Positions 6,863 to 14,423 of a DNA stretch of 18,713 bases are shown in pieces. The first letter of the stretch is position 1. Each line of letters begins with the position of its first letter. Both the position numbers and the translations under genes were made by a program. This stretch comes from Candidatus Fermentibacterota bacterium. Its GTDB lineage: Bacteria > Fermentibacterota > Fermentibacteria > Fermentibacterales > JCC-6. Where the stretch lies: positions 1 to 18,713 of the forward strand of contig JAUWJE010000004.1 in the NCBI GenBank assembly GCA_030607835.1. Direction: 5' to 3'. The notes under the pieces were generated by a model, which saw nothing but the letters and a program-made list of their open reading frames with translations, ran no database searches and was not told the origin of the DNA.

Positions 6863-8010
6863 TGAAAGTCTATCTGGACAACAACGCGACTACCCGGATG
6901 GCTCCTGAAGTTCTTGATGCAATGATGCCTTTCTTTAATGATCAGTACGGCAATCCATCAAGTTTTCATACATTCGGCAGTAATCTCATGGAGTACATAG
7001 AAAAAGCCAGGCAGCAAGTCGCTGATCTAATCGGTGCTGATCCTTCAGAAATCTTCTTTACATCAGGAGGAACGGAAAGCGATAATACCGCCCTCTTTTT
7101 CGGTGGCGAGACAGATCCCGAGAAGCCGGGGCTGATAACGTCGGTTGTGGAACATCCTGCAGTTCTTAAGACTGCCAGATATCTCGAGCAAGCCGGGCAT
7201 CCTCTCGGTCTGGTCAAGGTGAACAGCAGCGGTTCGATAGATCTGGATTCTCTTGAAGATCTGGTGAGCGGGAAAACAGGTCTCGTGTCCATAATGAAAG
7301 CGAACAATGAAACCGGCGTCATTATGCAGATTAAGGAAGCCGCTGAAATCACCCACAGGGCAGGAGCCCTTTTCCATACAGATGCTGTCCAGGCGGTCGG
7401 CAAGATCCCGGTTGATGTGAAAGCGGAGGAGATAGATCTTCTCAGTCTTTCAGCGCACAAATTCCACGGACCAAAGGGTATCGGAGCGCTTTATGCCCGA
7501 AAAGGCATAAAACTGAAGCCATTTATGCATGGGGGACATCAGGAAAAAGGGATGAGATCAGGAACCTATAATATCGCGGGAATCGTCGGGCTGGGAAAAG
7601 CCGCGGAGATGGCAAGGAATTTTATTTCAGAGGAAGCGTTGATAACATCTGCTCTTCTGGAAAAACTTGAATCAGGTATCCTGAAGGGTTGTCCCGGGGC
7701 CGTTATAGTGGGAACTGAAGCAGTAAGACTCCCCAATACGGCAACAGTGCTTTTCATAAACGTGGAAAGTGAAGCCATTCTTACTTTGATCGACTTTGCA
7801 GGGATCTCCGTATCCTCAGGATCCGCCTGCAGTACAGGGAGCAAGGATCCAAGCTATGTTCTCACATCAATGGGGATCAGTGTCGCTGACGCGAATACCG
7901 CGATACGCTTCAGCCTCAGCATGTACACATCGAATGAGGAGATAGATTACGTACTTCAAGAGCTGCCTCCGATAATAGAAAAATTGAGAAAAATCTCACC
8001 TTACGCTTAA
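6862..8010 (+). CDS. iscS: Cysteine desulfurase (IscS/NifS family)
   Basis: 382 residues, a PLP enzyme that takes sulfur from L-cysteine as a persulfide and hands it to IscU. Visible landmarks: YLDNNATTR at the start, His98 (VEHPAV) stacking on PLP, Asp174 in FHTDAVQAVG, the PLP lysine Lys200 in SLSAHKFHGPKGIG, and the persulfide cysteine Cys323 in SSGSACSTGS on the mobile loop of class I (NifS/IscS) enzymes. ATG at 6862 overlaps the iscU TGA by one base, so the pair is translationally coupled. It is the last gene of the operon. A hairpin follows the stop codon before the convergent gene. Confidence 0.93.
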   Translation: MKVYLDNNATTRMAPEVLDAMMPFFNDQYGNPSSFHTFGSNLMEYIEKARQQVADLIGADPSEIFFTSGGTESDNTALFFGGETDPEKPGLITSVVEHPAVLKTARYLEQAGHPLGLVKVNSSGSIDLDSLEDLVSGKTGLVSIMKANNETGVIMQIKEAAEITHRAGALFHTDAVQAVGKIPVDVKAEEIDLLSLSAHKFHGPKGIGALYARKGIKLKPFMHGGHQEKGMRSGTYNIAGIVGLGKAAEMARNFISEEALITSALLEKLESGILKGCPGAVIVGTEAVRLPNTATVLFINVESEAILTLIDFAGISVSSGSACSTGSKDPSYVLTSMGISVADANTAIRFSLSMYTSNEEIDYVLQELPPIIEKLRKISPYA

Positions 8011-8012
8011 TA

Positions 8013-8041
8013 GGGAACACGCACCAGAGCGTGCATGTCCC
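8013..8041. terminator. Imperfect hairpin between convergent genes
   Basis: Arms GGGAACACGCAC and GTGCATGTCCC pair as GGG/CCC, ACA/TGT and GCAC/GTGC with one bulge and one mismatch around a 6-base loop. It sits 2 bases after the iscS stop and 15 bases before the end of the convergent membrane-protein gene, so a bidirectional terminator is the simplest reading. There is no clear T-tract on either side. Confidence 0.4.
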
Positions 8042-8056
8042 CTAGTCCCGTCCCTG

Positions 8057-8812
8057 TTAAGGCACAGGCATTGTCCAGGCAACTCCTGCCGAGAGACTGT
8101 ATTGCGTATTTCCACTGAGTCCGGCTCTCATCGAAACAAAAAGAGCCATCCTATTAACAGAGTAGGTGCTTAATGTCGCCGCAAGACCCAAATCACCCGA
8201 GGTAGTGCCATCCAACCCGCATATAATTTGAAGATCACTTGTAATGTAGCTGGCTCCTCCGGCGGAAAATTTCATGTAATCTGTAATTCGTCCTTTGAAG
8301 GGATTACTGCCTCCATTAAGAACGTAGGAAGCTGCTGTATGCAGCTTGAGAAGCCGGAAAGTAGTACTTGTCGCTATTCCGAAGGCAAGTTCCGAACCGG
8401 TATCTCGCCCCTCGCTCCCTGTGGGCAGAGTAATCAGACCCTTGAAAACCAGAGCAGATCCTCCACGCGCAGTTTCATACAGCCATGTACACCCGGCTGA
8501 GATATCACCAAGAAGATTTCCATCGAAAGAGGAATCGTCCAAATAGATCGGTATCTCACTGCCGAATTCAAGATTATCGATACAGCTCCAGGTAATACTT
8601 AAAGGAAGAAGAACATAATTTCTGCCATCCTCTTTCATATCTATATACTCAAGCTTTCCCTGAACCCGGAGAAAGCCTCTCTGTAATACGCTTGATCCCG
8701 GAAGGAAGGGATAACCGCTGAGGCCACCCTCTGCCGAAATTCCCTGCTGGGAACCCTCAGCTTCAATTACAAAGGGAATAAGCATGACGACAAACAGTAA
8801 TATCAGTTTCAT
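8057..8812 (-). CDS. Outer-membrane beta-barrel protein (MetA/transporter-like)
   Basis: 251 residues with a signal peptide (MKLILLFVVMLIPFVIEAEG). The rest is amphipathic beta strands rich in Gly/Ser/aromatics. LPLSITWSCIDNLEFGSEIPIYL, FKGLITLPTGSEGRDTGSELAFGI and LSAGVAWTM follow the pattern of putative outer-membrane channel or 'MetA-pathway' proteins, including the typical LPTG...GTGS-like turn (here LPTGSEGRDTGSE). It ends in PVP rather than Phe, which is atypical for BAM recognition. AAGGAG lies 5 bases before the ATG. Convergent with iscS and divergent from the 8912 gene, it appears to be a single-gene unit. Substrate unknown. Confidence 0.55.
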   Translation of the reverse strand: MKLILLFVVMLIPFVIEAEGSQQGISAEGGLSGYPFLPGSSVLQRGFLRVQGKLEYIDMKEDGRNYVLLPLSITWSCIDNLEFGSEIPIYLDDSSFDGNLLGDISAGCTWLYETARGGSALVFKGLITLPTGSEGRDTGSELAFGIATSTTFRLLKLHTAASYVLNGGSNPFKGRITDYMKFSAGGASYITSDLQIICGLDGTTSGDLGLAATLSTYSVNRMALFVSMRAGLSGNTQYSLSAGVAWTMPVP

Positions 8813-8840
8813 ATATCTCCTTCTAGTTCAGGTTGACTTG

Positions 8841-8863
8841 GGAAGATATGCAGAGAATCTTCC
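8841..8863. promoter_or_regulatory. Inverted repeat in divergent intergenic region
   Basis: Perfect 7-bp arms GGAAGAT (8841-8847) and ATCTTCC (8857-8863) separated by 9 bases. It lies midway between the divergent starts at 8812 and 8912, where it could serve as operator for either gene. No T-run follows, which argues against a terminator. Confidence 0.35.
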
Positions 8864-8911
8864 AGATGTCAGAAACTATTCAATTCTCCTTTCATGAGAA
8901 AGGCAAATTAC

Positions 8912-9313
8912 ATGAGATGGAGTGAAGCGGGTTTAATCCTGCTCTCGATTGCTGTTCTTGCCGGACTATTTGTGATGGTTACTCAGGAGCAGACCCTTCG
9001 ACTATCCGATACATCGCAGGAAGAGCCAGCGATTGACCCACTGAGGCAGATTGAAGAAGAATTTGCTGCAATATGCTACGGCTCCAGTTTCAGATCACTA
9101 TCCTCAGCGACGGGAGATACGCTTGTTCAGTCAATGGATCTGCTCAGCACCATACCCATGCATCAGGCGAATCAAATAATAACCAGATCGCTTGCCCGAC
9201 ATGGTTTCAATCACGTGGTAACGCTTACCACACCGGACAGCGGACTCTCATTTCTCTGCCTCACCTCCCAGAACCAGCCTCTTCGATTTGAATTGAACAT
9301 CACTACAAGATAG
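8912..9313 (+). CDS. Small membrane-anchored protein of unknown function
   Basis: 133 residues from ATG at 8912, chosen because AGAAAGG lies 8 bases upstream; the in-frame ATG at 8894 has no ribosome site. A single N-terminal membrane helix (about 6-24, GLILLSIAVLAGLFVMV) without a clear cleavage site suggests an anchored periplasmic protein. The remainder has an acidic linker (QEEPAIDPLRQIEEEF) and a small mixed alpha/beta part (HQANQIITRSLARHGFNHVVTL then two short strands). I do not recognise the family. The gene ends in TAG and precedes secDF by 200 bases with its own promoter candidate in between, so co-transcription is not required. Confidence 0.55.
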   Translation: MRWSEAGLILLSIAVLAGLFVMVTQEQTLRLSDTSQEEPAIDPLRQIEEEFAAICYGSSFRSLSSATGDTLVQSMDLLSTIPMHQANQIITRSLARHGFNHVVTLTTPDSGLSFLCLTSQNQPLRFELNITTR

Positions 9314-9337
9314 AAGAAATACAAAAAACACACCTTG

Positions 9338-9366
9338 TTGACAGATGCCATTTTACTCGGTATTCA
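9338..9366 (+). promoter_or_regulatory. Promoter candidate for secDF
   Basis: TTGACA (9338-9343), a perfect consensus -35 box, 17-base spacer, TATTCA (9361-9366). It would give a leader of about 140 bases before the secDF ATG at 9514, containing the hairpin at 9428-9451. Confidence 0.5.
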
Positions 9367-9427
9367 TCGGTTCCTGTTGTATTCATTATATTCAGGCAAA
9401 TTCGATTAAGTATATACGTTCACAAAC

Positions 9428-9451
9428 CAGCTGGATATCATGTTCCAGCTG
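9428..9451 (+). terminator. Hairpin in the secDF leader (terminator or attenuator)
   Basis: Perfect 8-bp arms CAGCTGGA (9428-9435) and TCCAGCTG (9444-9451) around an 8-base loop, followed by TATTTT. The shape is that of a weak intrinsic terminator. It lies 115 bases after the stop of the 8912 gene but also downstream of the secDF promoter candidate and 62 bases before its ATG. It could therefore end the upstream transcript or attenuate secDF. Confidence 0.45.
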
Positions 9452-9513
9452 TATTTTCACGGAATGTCGAGATAGACAGACTTCTGCTGAAGGCTTCTCG
9501 GAGGTTGTTACAT

Positions 9514-10170
9514 ATGAATAAAATCGCCAAATGGCGTAACTGGACTTCTATAGCTCTTTTCACCGCGTCACTTCTTATGGTGTGGCCTACGATTCGATGG
9601 TACTCTCTGCCTGCCGAAGAACGGGATCGTGCTGAGGCAAGTGTTCAGCCGGAAACAGATAACCCTCATCTCAGAGCCGTTCTTGACAGCATTCAGAGTG
9701 AAGGCGGAGAAGAGCTCATCGAGGAGTACAGAGAACTGTACCAGGAGCGGGAAGGTACGATAAAGCTTGGACTGGATCTTCAGGGAGGCATGTACCTCGC
9801 TTATATGGTTAAGCCTACTCCCGGACTGGATGAGCAGGAAGCAATTGATCAGGCTCTTGAGGTTATTCGGAACAGGATCAATGAGTTCGGTGTATCAGAA
9901 CCTTCCATAACCAGACAGGGAGAAGACAGAATAGTCATTCAGCTCCCTGGAGTTCGAGATCCCGCGCGTGCGCGTGGCATCGTTGAAAGACAGGCCCTGC
10001 TTGAGTTCAAGCTGGTTGCCTATCCGACGGAAGAGCACCCCACAACAGCAAGTGTTCTAGCCCTCAGAGCGATTGATAATCTTTTAACATCCCGCAGTGA
10101 TGACCTTGGCCCTGCCCCACTGGATAGTCTTATTGGAAGACCTTCGGATTCCCTTGAAACAGAAACTTAG
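9514..10170 (+). CDS. secD: SecDF translocase subunit, N-terminal part, ended by in-frame TAG
   Basis: 218 residues. The start is ATG 9514, since GGAGG (9500-9504) is 9 bases upstream; the TTG at 9505 directly abuts the ribosome site. The first membrane helix (about 10-30) is followed by the SecD periplasmic base: TIKLGLDLQGGMYLAYMV, then EVIRNRINEFGVSEPSITRQG and IVIQLPGVRDPARARGIVERQALLEFKLV, all canonical. SecDF uses the proton gradient to pull exported proteins off SecYEG. The frame ends at TAG 10168-10170 inside a Ser/Pro/Glu-rich linker (SLETET-stop), yet continues open in the same frame to 12381. Ended here, the product would lack five SecD membrane helices and could not work. Either the stop is read through, it is a recent mutation or base error (for example CAG to TAG), or the gene is dead. 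Confidence 0.85.
   Translation: MNKIAKWRNWTSIALFTASLLMVWPTIRWYSLPAEERDRAEASVQPETDNPHLRAVLDSIQSEGGEELIEEYRELYQEREGTIKLGLDLQGGMYLAYMVKPTPGLDEQEAIDQALEVIRNRINEFGVSEPSITRQGEDRIVIQLPGVRDPARARGIVERQALLEFKLVAYPTEEHPTTASVLALRAIDNLLTSRSDDLGPAPLDSLIGRPSDSLETET
10168..10170 (+). other. In-frame TAG interrupting secDF
   Basis: The 49 codons between this TAG and the first possible restart (TTG 10318) are open in the same frame and encode a Gln/Ser/Pro/Glu-rich linker (QVSEAAPDSISQS...). Such linkers are variable in SecD. No frameshift is present and no ribosome site precedes any restart codon. TAG also ends four other genes here (at 461, 9311, 12412 and 14979 by lowest base), so it is a normal stop in this genome. 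The base after it is C, and the next codon is CAA. Confidence 0.85.
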
Positions 10171-10317
10171 CAAGTTTCTGAAGCTGCTCCAGATTCGATA
10201 AGTCAATCAGTCGTTCCGGAAGGATTTTCTCTTCCACAGCCGAAAGATATTTCTTCAGAACAGGAATCACAGGATATAACCCTGCCTGAACTTGATAGAC
10301 CTGGCAGCCTGTCCAGC

Positions 10318-12381
10318 TTGATCGAGATAGCTCCGGAGAACATAGCCCGAGCAACAATGAGCATATCTCCGGGAGACTGGCTGGTTCATACAGGGGACAG
10401 AATGGACCAGCTCAATGATATCATCAACAGAACAGATGTTGATTCAATATTGGAGGAAGCCAACCTCGCCTTTACATTCGGCAGACTTGAAGAAACTGTT
10501 GATGGTTCTTTCCGAGCTGTTTACCTTCTGCCCAGGGACATGACACGTGGCTGGGAACGTAACGTTGATCAGGTGAATGAAGACTATTTCCTTACCGGAG
10601 CAAGTCTGACAGATGTTAGAATTCGAATGGGAAGCGCCCAGTCGCTCGACAACAATCCATATCTCATAGTGGAATTCGATTCACAGGGAAGAGATAACTG
10701 GGAGCAGATAACCGGTAATAACGTTGGCAAAAGAGTTGCCATAGTTCTTGATGGTACTGTGTATTCCGCGGCAACAATCCGCGAGCGCATATCGGGCACC
10801 GGGACAAGACTGTCCGGAGGATTCACAACCGAGGAAGCCAGAGATCTGAGACTTGTTTTGAAAGCGGGATCACTTCCAGCGGAACTGGAGATTGCCGAAG
10901 AACAGACGATCGGCCCCAGCCTTGGTCAGCAGTCGATCAACAGAGGTATGATCGCCGGAATAGTCGCTATTCTTCTCATTGCAGCGTTCATCATTTTCTA
11001 CTACGGAACCGGGGGCATAATTGCAATAATGGCCCTCATATTCGATATGCTCATCATCATGGGAGTTCTCTGCTTTCCCGGACCCCTTGCCCAATTCGGG
11101 CTTAAAGGACTGAACGCTACGCTGACGCTTCCAGGAATTGCGGGTATTATCCTTACAATTGGTATGGCGGTTGATGCCAGCGTACTCATATTCGAGAGAA
11201 TCAGAGAAGAGAAACGAAGCGGCAAAGGCATTCGCGCAGCCGTAAAGGCAGGATATTCAAGAGCATTTGTGACAATTCTTGATGCGAACCTCACTACACT
11301 TATTACCGCACTGGTTCTGTACAGATTCGGAACAGGTCCTATCAAAGGATTTGCTGTTACGCTTTCAATAGGTATTCTGGCCAGTATGTTCTGTTCTCTT
11401 GTCTTCTCACGGGCTTTCATAGAGTTTCTTCTTAGGAACAAGAAAAGAATGGACCTCAGCTTCGGCAGGTGGTCAATTCTCGGGAAAAAGCATTTCTCAT
11501 TCGTTGAAATGCGAAAGAAAACCTATATCATCTCCGCGGTTGTTCTACTTATTGGAGCTGGTGCATACATTATAAACGGAGGTCTTGATCTAGACATTGA
11601 TTTCACCGGCGGCCTTGAGACGAATGTAATCAGCGACACAGAGATCGGTACGGATGACCTGAAGGACATGCTGACTGCTTCAGGGCTTCAGAGCGTGCAG
11701 GTACAGAAGCTCATGGATTATGAAGGTGACGCAGGAGAAGCGGCTTATGTCATTCGCACATCGGAGACCGACAAGGAGGTCGTCTACACCGCGCTTGAGG
11801 TAAATGGGTGTGTTCCGATGGAGTTCGAAGCCGGTGCTGAAGACCTCTCCTTTATCAAGCAGATTGGCCCCAGAGTCGGAGAAGAACTGAAATCCAAGGC
11901 GCTCAATGCCATTTTCATGTCAATGATATTTATCGTCCTGTATGTCTGGTATCGTTTCCAGTTCAAGTGGGGTGTTGCAGCGGTAGCGGCGCTTGCACAC
12001 GATACCCTTATAACGATCGGAATCCTCGCGTTGATACGGCTTGATATCTCGCTGACGATCATTGCGGCGATTCTGACCATTGTTGGTTATTCCATCAATG
12101 ACACTATCGTTGTCTTTGACAGAATCAGGGAGGACAGGCGTCTGAGAAAAGGCAAGAACCTTGCCGAGACCGTGAATATCAGTATCAACGAGGCTCTCAG
12201 TAGAACTGTTATCACATCAGTGACTACGTTCATGGCAGCCTTCATACTCTTCTTAATCTCAGGCGGAGTGTTGTCACAATTCTCATTAACGCTGATGATC
12301 GGGATAGTTGTGGGAACCTACTCGTCGATATTCATAGCCAGCCCGATAATGGTAGACTGGCATGCAAAGATGAAGAAGTAA
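10318..12381 (+). CDS. secDF: SecD C-terminal part fused to SecF
   Basis: Homologous frame runs from 10171; the first possible start codon is TTG 10318, without a ribosome site (next ATG 10357, also none). Counted from 10318 it has 687 residues. It contains the remaining SecD head domain (LIVEFDSQGRDNWEQIT, GKRVAIVLDGTVYSA, GFTTEEARDLRLVLKAGSLP), the five SecD helices with the proton-path motif GMAVDASVLIFERIREE, then a complete SecF with DIDFTGG, a periplasmic domain and helices with GYSINDTIVVFDRIRED. Key Asp and Arg residues are present and there are no further breaks. Read through, SecDF would be about 955 residues, in the range of fused SecDF proteins. The 3' end is followed by a strong hairpin. 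Intact coding over 680 codons implies selection until recently. Confidence 0.88.
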   Translation: MIEIAPENIARATMSISPGDWLVHTGDRMDQLNDIINRTDVDSILEEANLAFTFGRLEETVDGSFRAVYLLPRDMTRGWERNVDQVNEDYFLTGASLTDVRIRMGSAQSLDNNPYLIVEFDSQGRDNWEQITGNNVGKRVAIVLDGTVYSAATIRERISGTGTRLSGGFTTEEARDLRLVLKAGSLPAELEIAEEQTIGPSLGQQSINRGMIAGIVAILLIAAFIIFYYGTGGIIAIMALIFDMLIIMGVLCFPGPLAQFGLKGLNATLTLPGIAGIILTIGMAVDASVLIFERIREEKRSGKGIRAAVKAGYSRAFVTILDANLTTLITALVLYRFGTGPIKGFAVTLSIGILASMFCSLVFSRAFIEFLLRNKKRMDLSFGRWSILGKKHFSFVEMRKKTYIISAVVLLIGAGAYIINGGLDLDIDFTGGLETNVISDTEIGTDDLKDMLTASGLQSVQVQKLMDYEGDAGEAAYVIRTSETDKEVVYTALEVNGCVPMEFEAGAEDLSFIKQIGPRVGEELKSKALNAIFMSMIFIVLYVWYRFQFKWGVAAVAALAHDTLITIGILALIRLDISLTIIAAILTIVGYSINDTIVVFDRIREDRRLRKGKNLAETVNISINEALSRTVITSVTTFMAAFILFLISGGVLSQFSLTLMIGIVVGTYSSIFIASPIMVDWHAKMKK

Positions 12382-12401
12382 CAGGTAATATCTTACCAGG
12401 A

Positions 12402-12424
12402 CGGGCGGGAACTATTCCCGCCCG
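12402..12424. terminator. Bidirectional hairpin terminator between secDF and the kinase gene
   Basis: Arms CGGGCGGGAA (12402-12411) and TTCCCGCCCG (12415-12424) pair perfectly over 10 bp with a 3-base loop. The loop CTA is the complement of the TAG stop of the convergent histidine kinase gene, so the kinase's last codons are part of the stem. Downstream on the plus strand the sequence is moderately T-rich (ATTCCTATTCTT). Confidence 0.75.
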
Positions 12425-13638
12425 ATTCCTATTCTTACTACAGCCTTGGCTCCACCCAGAGTTTTACTGGAGCCAAATGACAATGTTCCACCGTGCAGAT
12501 CAATAATCCTCATCGCAATTGCAAGCCCAAGCCCGGTTCCCCTGCTGGTATGACCTTTTACGAAAGGCTCTCCCAGTTGATCAAAGATTTCAGGATTGTA
12601 CCCTGGACCGTCGTCGGCAATAGAGACCTGGGCTGAATGCTCTTTATCGTCAATAGATACAGTGACAATCACCTTCGAGCTGGCATGCTTAACGGCGTTC
12701 CGGATCAGGTTGCCAAATACTCGTGCAAGCAGTGATCGGTCGCCGATACAGTTTCCACTCCCATTCATCTGAATTTCTATTTCATCACGCGCCCAGGATT
12801 CAGCCTGAATGAGATCACTGCATATCTCCTCAAGATCCACTTTCTCCTTCTGAATTTCAACTTTTCTCTTCAACTTATTAAAGGTAAGAAGTTCTGTGAC
12901 AAGCATATCCAGAGCGACTAGATCTTTATCCATCCTATCGATCATTGAAAGATTACCGTCATTTGAGTCTTCTTTGATTAGTTCCAGAGCAAGTCTCATA
13001 CGGGCCAGGGGAGTACGCAACTCATGGGCGACAATTCCAAGCAGTTCCTGATGGGATTCAAGGAGACTATTTATCTGTCCAGCCATACTGTTGAATGTTT
13101 CTCCAACTTCATCTATCAGATCACCGTTTTCTTTTGCGTGAAGTCTGACTCCAAGATTGCCCGAGCCAAATTCTGAAGCCGCCCACCTGAGCTTTGAAAG
13201 ACGTTTTCTAACAGGCCAGAGGGCAAAGTAAAGAACTAAACCTTCCGTAAAAAGAAGTAAAATAAGAATGAACCAGAAACTCTGGCGGACAAAACCCAAA
13301 GCTCCTCCACGGGGAGAAACGGAGATGTCAATTCGCCAGGGGTAGTTATGAGGTAGACCTGGCAGCCGCACAAAACCTTCGAGAGGACTGATTCTCTGAA
13401 GGTGCCCCGCGTTGGCTACTACTCTGACATCGAGATCAAGAGAATCCGCCTTCGATATTATATCGTTGCGACCATGAAGCTGTGAAGAAAGAACAAAACC
13501 TCTGAACTCCTCTACACTGTTCCTGTAGGAATTGACCTGAGCAGGAATGATCTTCATCACAGCGAATACAGAGAGAATGAGAGTCATGACCACACAGATA
13601 GCGAGAGGAAGGTATACTCGGAGAAATAGCTTTCTCAT
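12412..13638 (-). CDS. Sensor histidine kinase (RstB/CpxA-like)
   Basis: 408 residues. Membrane helices at about 10-31 and 119-140 flank a periplasmic sensor of about 85 residues. A HAMP region follows (about 141-190, WPVRKRLSKLRWAASEFGSGNL), then the H box with phospho-acceptor His205 in AHELRTPLARMRLALEL. The ATPase part has the N box NLIRNAVKHA (Asn314), G1 DDGPGY (342-347) and G2 GTGLGLAIA (367-375). The H box is of the RstB/CpxA/EnvZ class, whose members sense envelope conditions. The signal here is unknown. It overlaps the regulator gene by 4 bases (ATGA) and its stop codon lies in the loop of the shared terminator with secDF. Confidence 0.92.
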   Translation of the reverse strand: MRKLFLRVYLPLAICVVMTLILSVFAVMKIIPAQVNSYRNSVEEFRGFVLSSQLHGRNDIISKADSLDLDVRVVANAGHLQRISPLEGFVRLPGLPHNYPWRIDISVSPRGGALGFVRQSFWFILILLLFTEGLVLYFALWPVRKRLSKLRWAASEFGSGNLGVRLHAKENGDLIDEVGETFNSMAGQINSLLESHQELLGIVAHELRTPLARMRLALELIKEDSNDGNLSMIDRMDKDLVALDMLVTELLTFNKLKRKVEIQKEKVDLEEICSDLIQAESWARDEIEIQMNGSGNCIGDRSLLARVFGNLIRNAVKHASSKVIVTVSIDDKEHSAQVSIADDGPGYNPEIFDQLGEPFVKGHTSRGTGLGLAIAMRIIDLHGGTLSFGSSKTLGGAKAVVRIGIGRE

Positions 13639-14333
13639 GATGATTCTTCCGGAACAGCAAGAACATAACCGACCCCGCGGACTGTCTTTATCAGATCGTC
13701 TCCCTCGGAGGAGCTTTTCAGCTTCTTTCTGAGACGGGAAATAATTACATCGACTGACCTGTCGAAAGAGTGAAAATCAATGCCCCTAAGTTCTTCAACC
13801 AACTGGCTCCTCTCCTGAACTCTACCCGCTCTCACTGCAAGAAGAACAAGCAGGTCGAATTCGGTAGTGGTCAGATCAATCCTTCTGTTTTCGAAGACAA
13901 CCTTCCTTGATGGAACATCTATGTGGAGATTCCCTTTTCGAATAATTTCCGCGTTCTCATCAGCGGAGCCCCTCCTGAGCAGGGCTCTGATTCGTGCAAG
14001 AAGCACTCTCGGTGTTACTGGTTTTCCAACATAATCATCAGCCCCCATCTCAAGCCCCACTACGACATCAGTATCATCCTTCATCGCTGTCAGCATGAGA
14101 ACCGGACCTCTCCAGGAGGCTCTCAAATCCCTGCATATATCCAGGCCATTGGCATCGGGGAGCATAAGATCAAGAACAACAAGATCAGGCTTCTTCTCTA
14201 GAACGGATGCTACCGCGTTGGAACCTTGGTGCAGGGTATAGACTATGAATCCATGTCGTTCAAGGTATTCCTTAAGAAGAGAAGCGAGAGATTCGTCGTC
14301 CTCGATAATGAGAAGTTTATGATTAGCAGTCAA
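13635..14333 (-). CDS. OmpR/PhoB-family response regulator (RstA-like)
   Basis: 232 residues. The receiver domain (5-120) has the acidic pocket Glu11-Asp12-Asp13, phospho-acceptor Asp55 (LVVLDLMLPD), Thr82 (LMLTAMKD) and Lys104 (YVGKPVTPRVL). The winged-helix DNA-binding domain (about 130-227) contains LTTTEFDLLVLLA, RSQLVEELRGIDFHSFDRSVDVIISRLRKKL and IKTVRGVGYVLA, closest in style to RstA. It starts with TTG at 14333: AGAGG is 7 bases upstream and no ATG fits. It forms a two-gene operon with the overlapping kinase, whose autophosphorylated histidine it should use as donor. A promoter candidate lies at 14366-14393. Confidence 0.92.
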   Translation of the reverse strand: MTANHKLLIIEDDESLASLLKEYLERHGFIVYTLHQGSNAVASVLEKKPDLVVLDLMLPDANGLDICRDLRASWRGPVLMLTAMKDDTDVVVGLEMGADDYVGKPVTPRVLLARIRALLRRGSADENAEIIRKGNLHIDVPSRKVVFENRRIDLTTTEFDLLVLLAVRAGRVQERSQLVEELRGIDFHSFDRSVDVIISRLRKKLKSSSEGDDLIKTVRGVGYVLAVPEESS

Positions 14334-14365
14334 TTTATTTCCTCTCAGCTCGTTGACTGATGTAT

Positions 14366-14393
14366 ATTATAGTGAACTGAATACACAAACCAA
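14366..14393 (-). promoter_or_regulatory. Promoter of the two-component operon
   Basis: On the minus strand TTGGTT (14393-14388), 16-base spacer, TATAAT (14371-14366), a perfect -10 box. It is 33 bases upstream of the TTG start at 14333 and faces away from the 14424 gene. Confidence 0.6.
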
Positions 14394-14423
14394 TATGAAA
14401 GTATAAAAGAAAGACTGGAGAAA

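Noticed and set aside
7063..7377. Minus-strand ORFs inside iscS (also 6966-7460 and 7566-7844)
   Set aside because: They are antisense shadows of a fully conserved enzyme gene, with no signals of their own.
11001..11441. 146-codon minus-strand ORF inside secDF
   Set aside because: It is the antisense of conserved SecD membrane helices, which gives long hydrophobic-looking reverse frames by codon bias.
9505..12381. Genome-wide recoding of TAG to an amino acid
   Set aside because: Four other genes (C25 peptidase, 8912 gene, histidine kinase, permease) end on TAG at the expected protein ends or within tight gene boundaries, so TAG works as a stop here.
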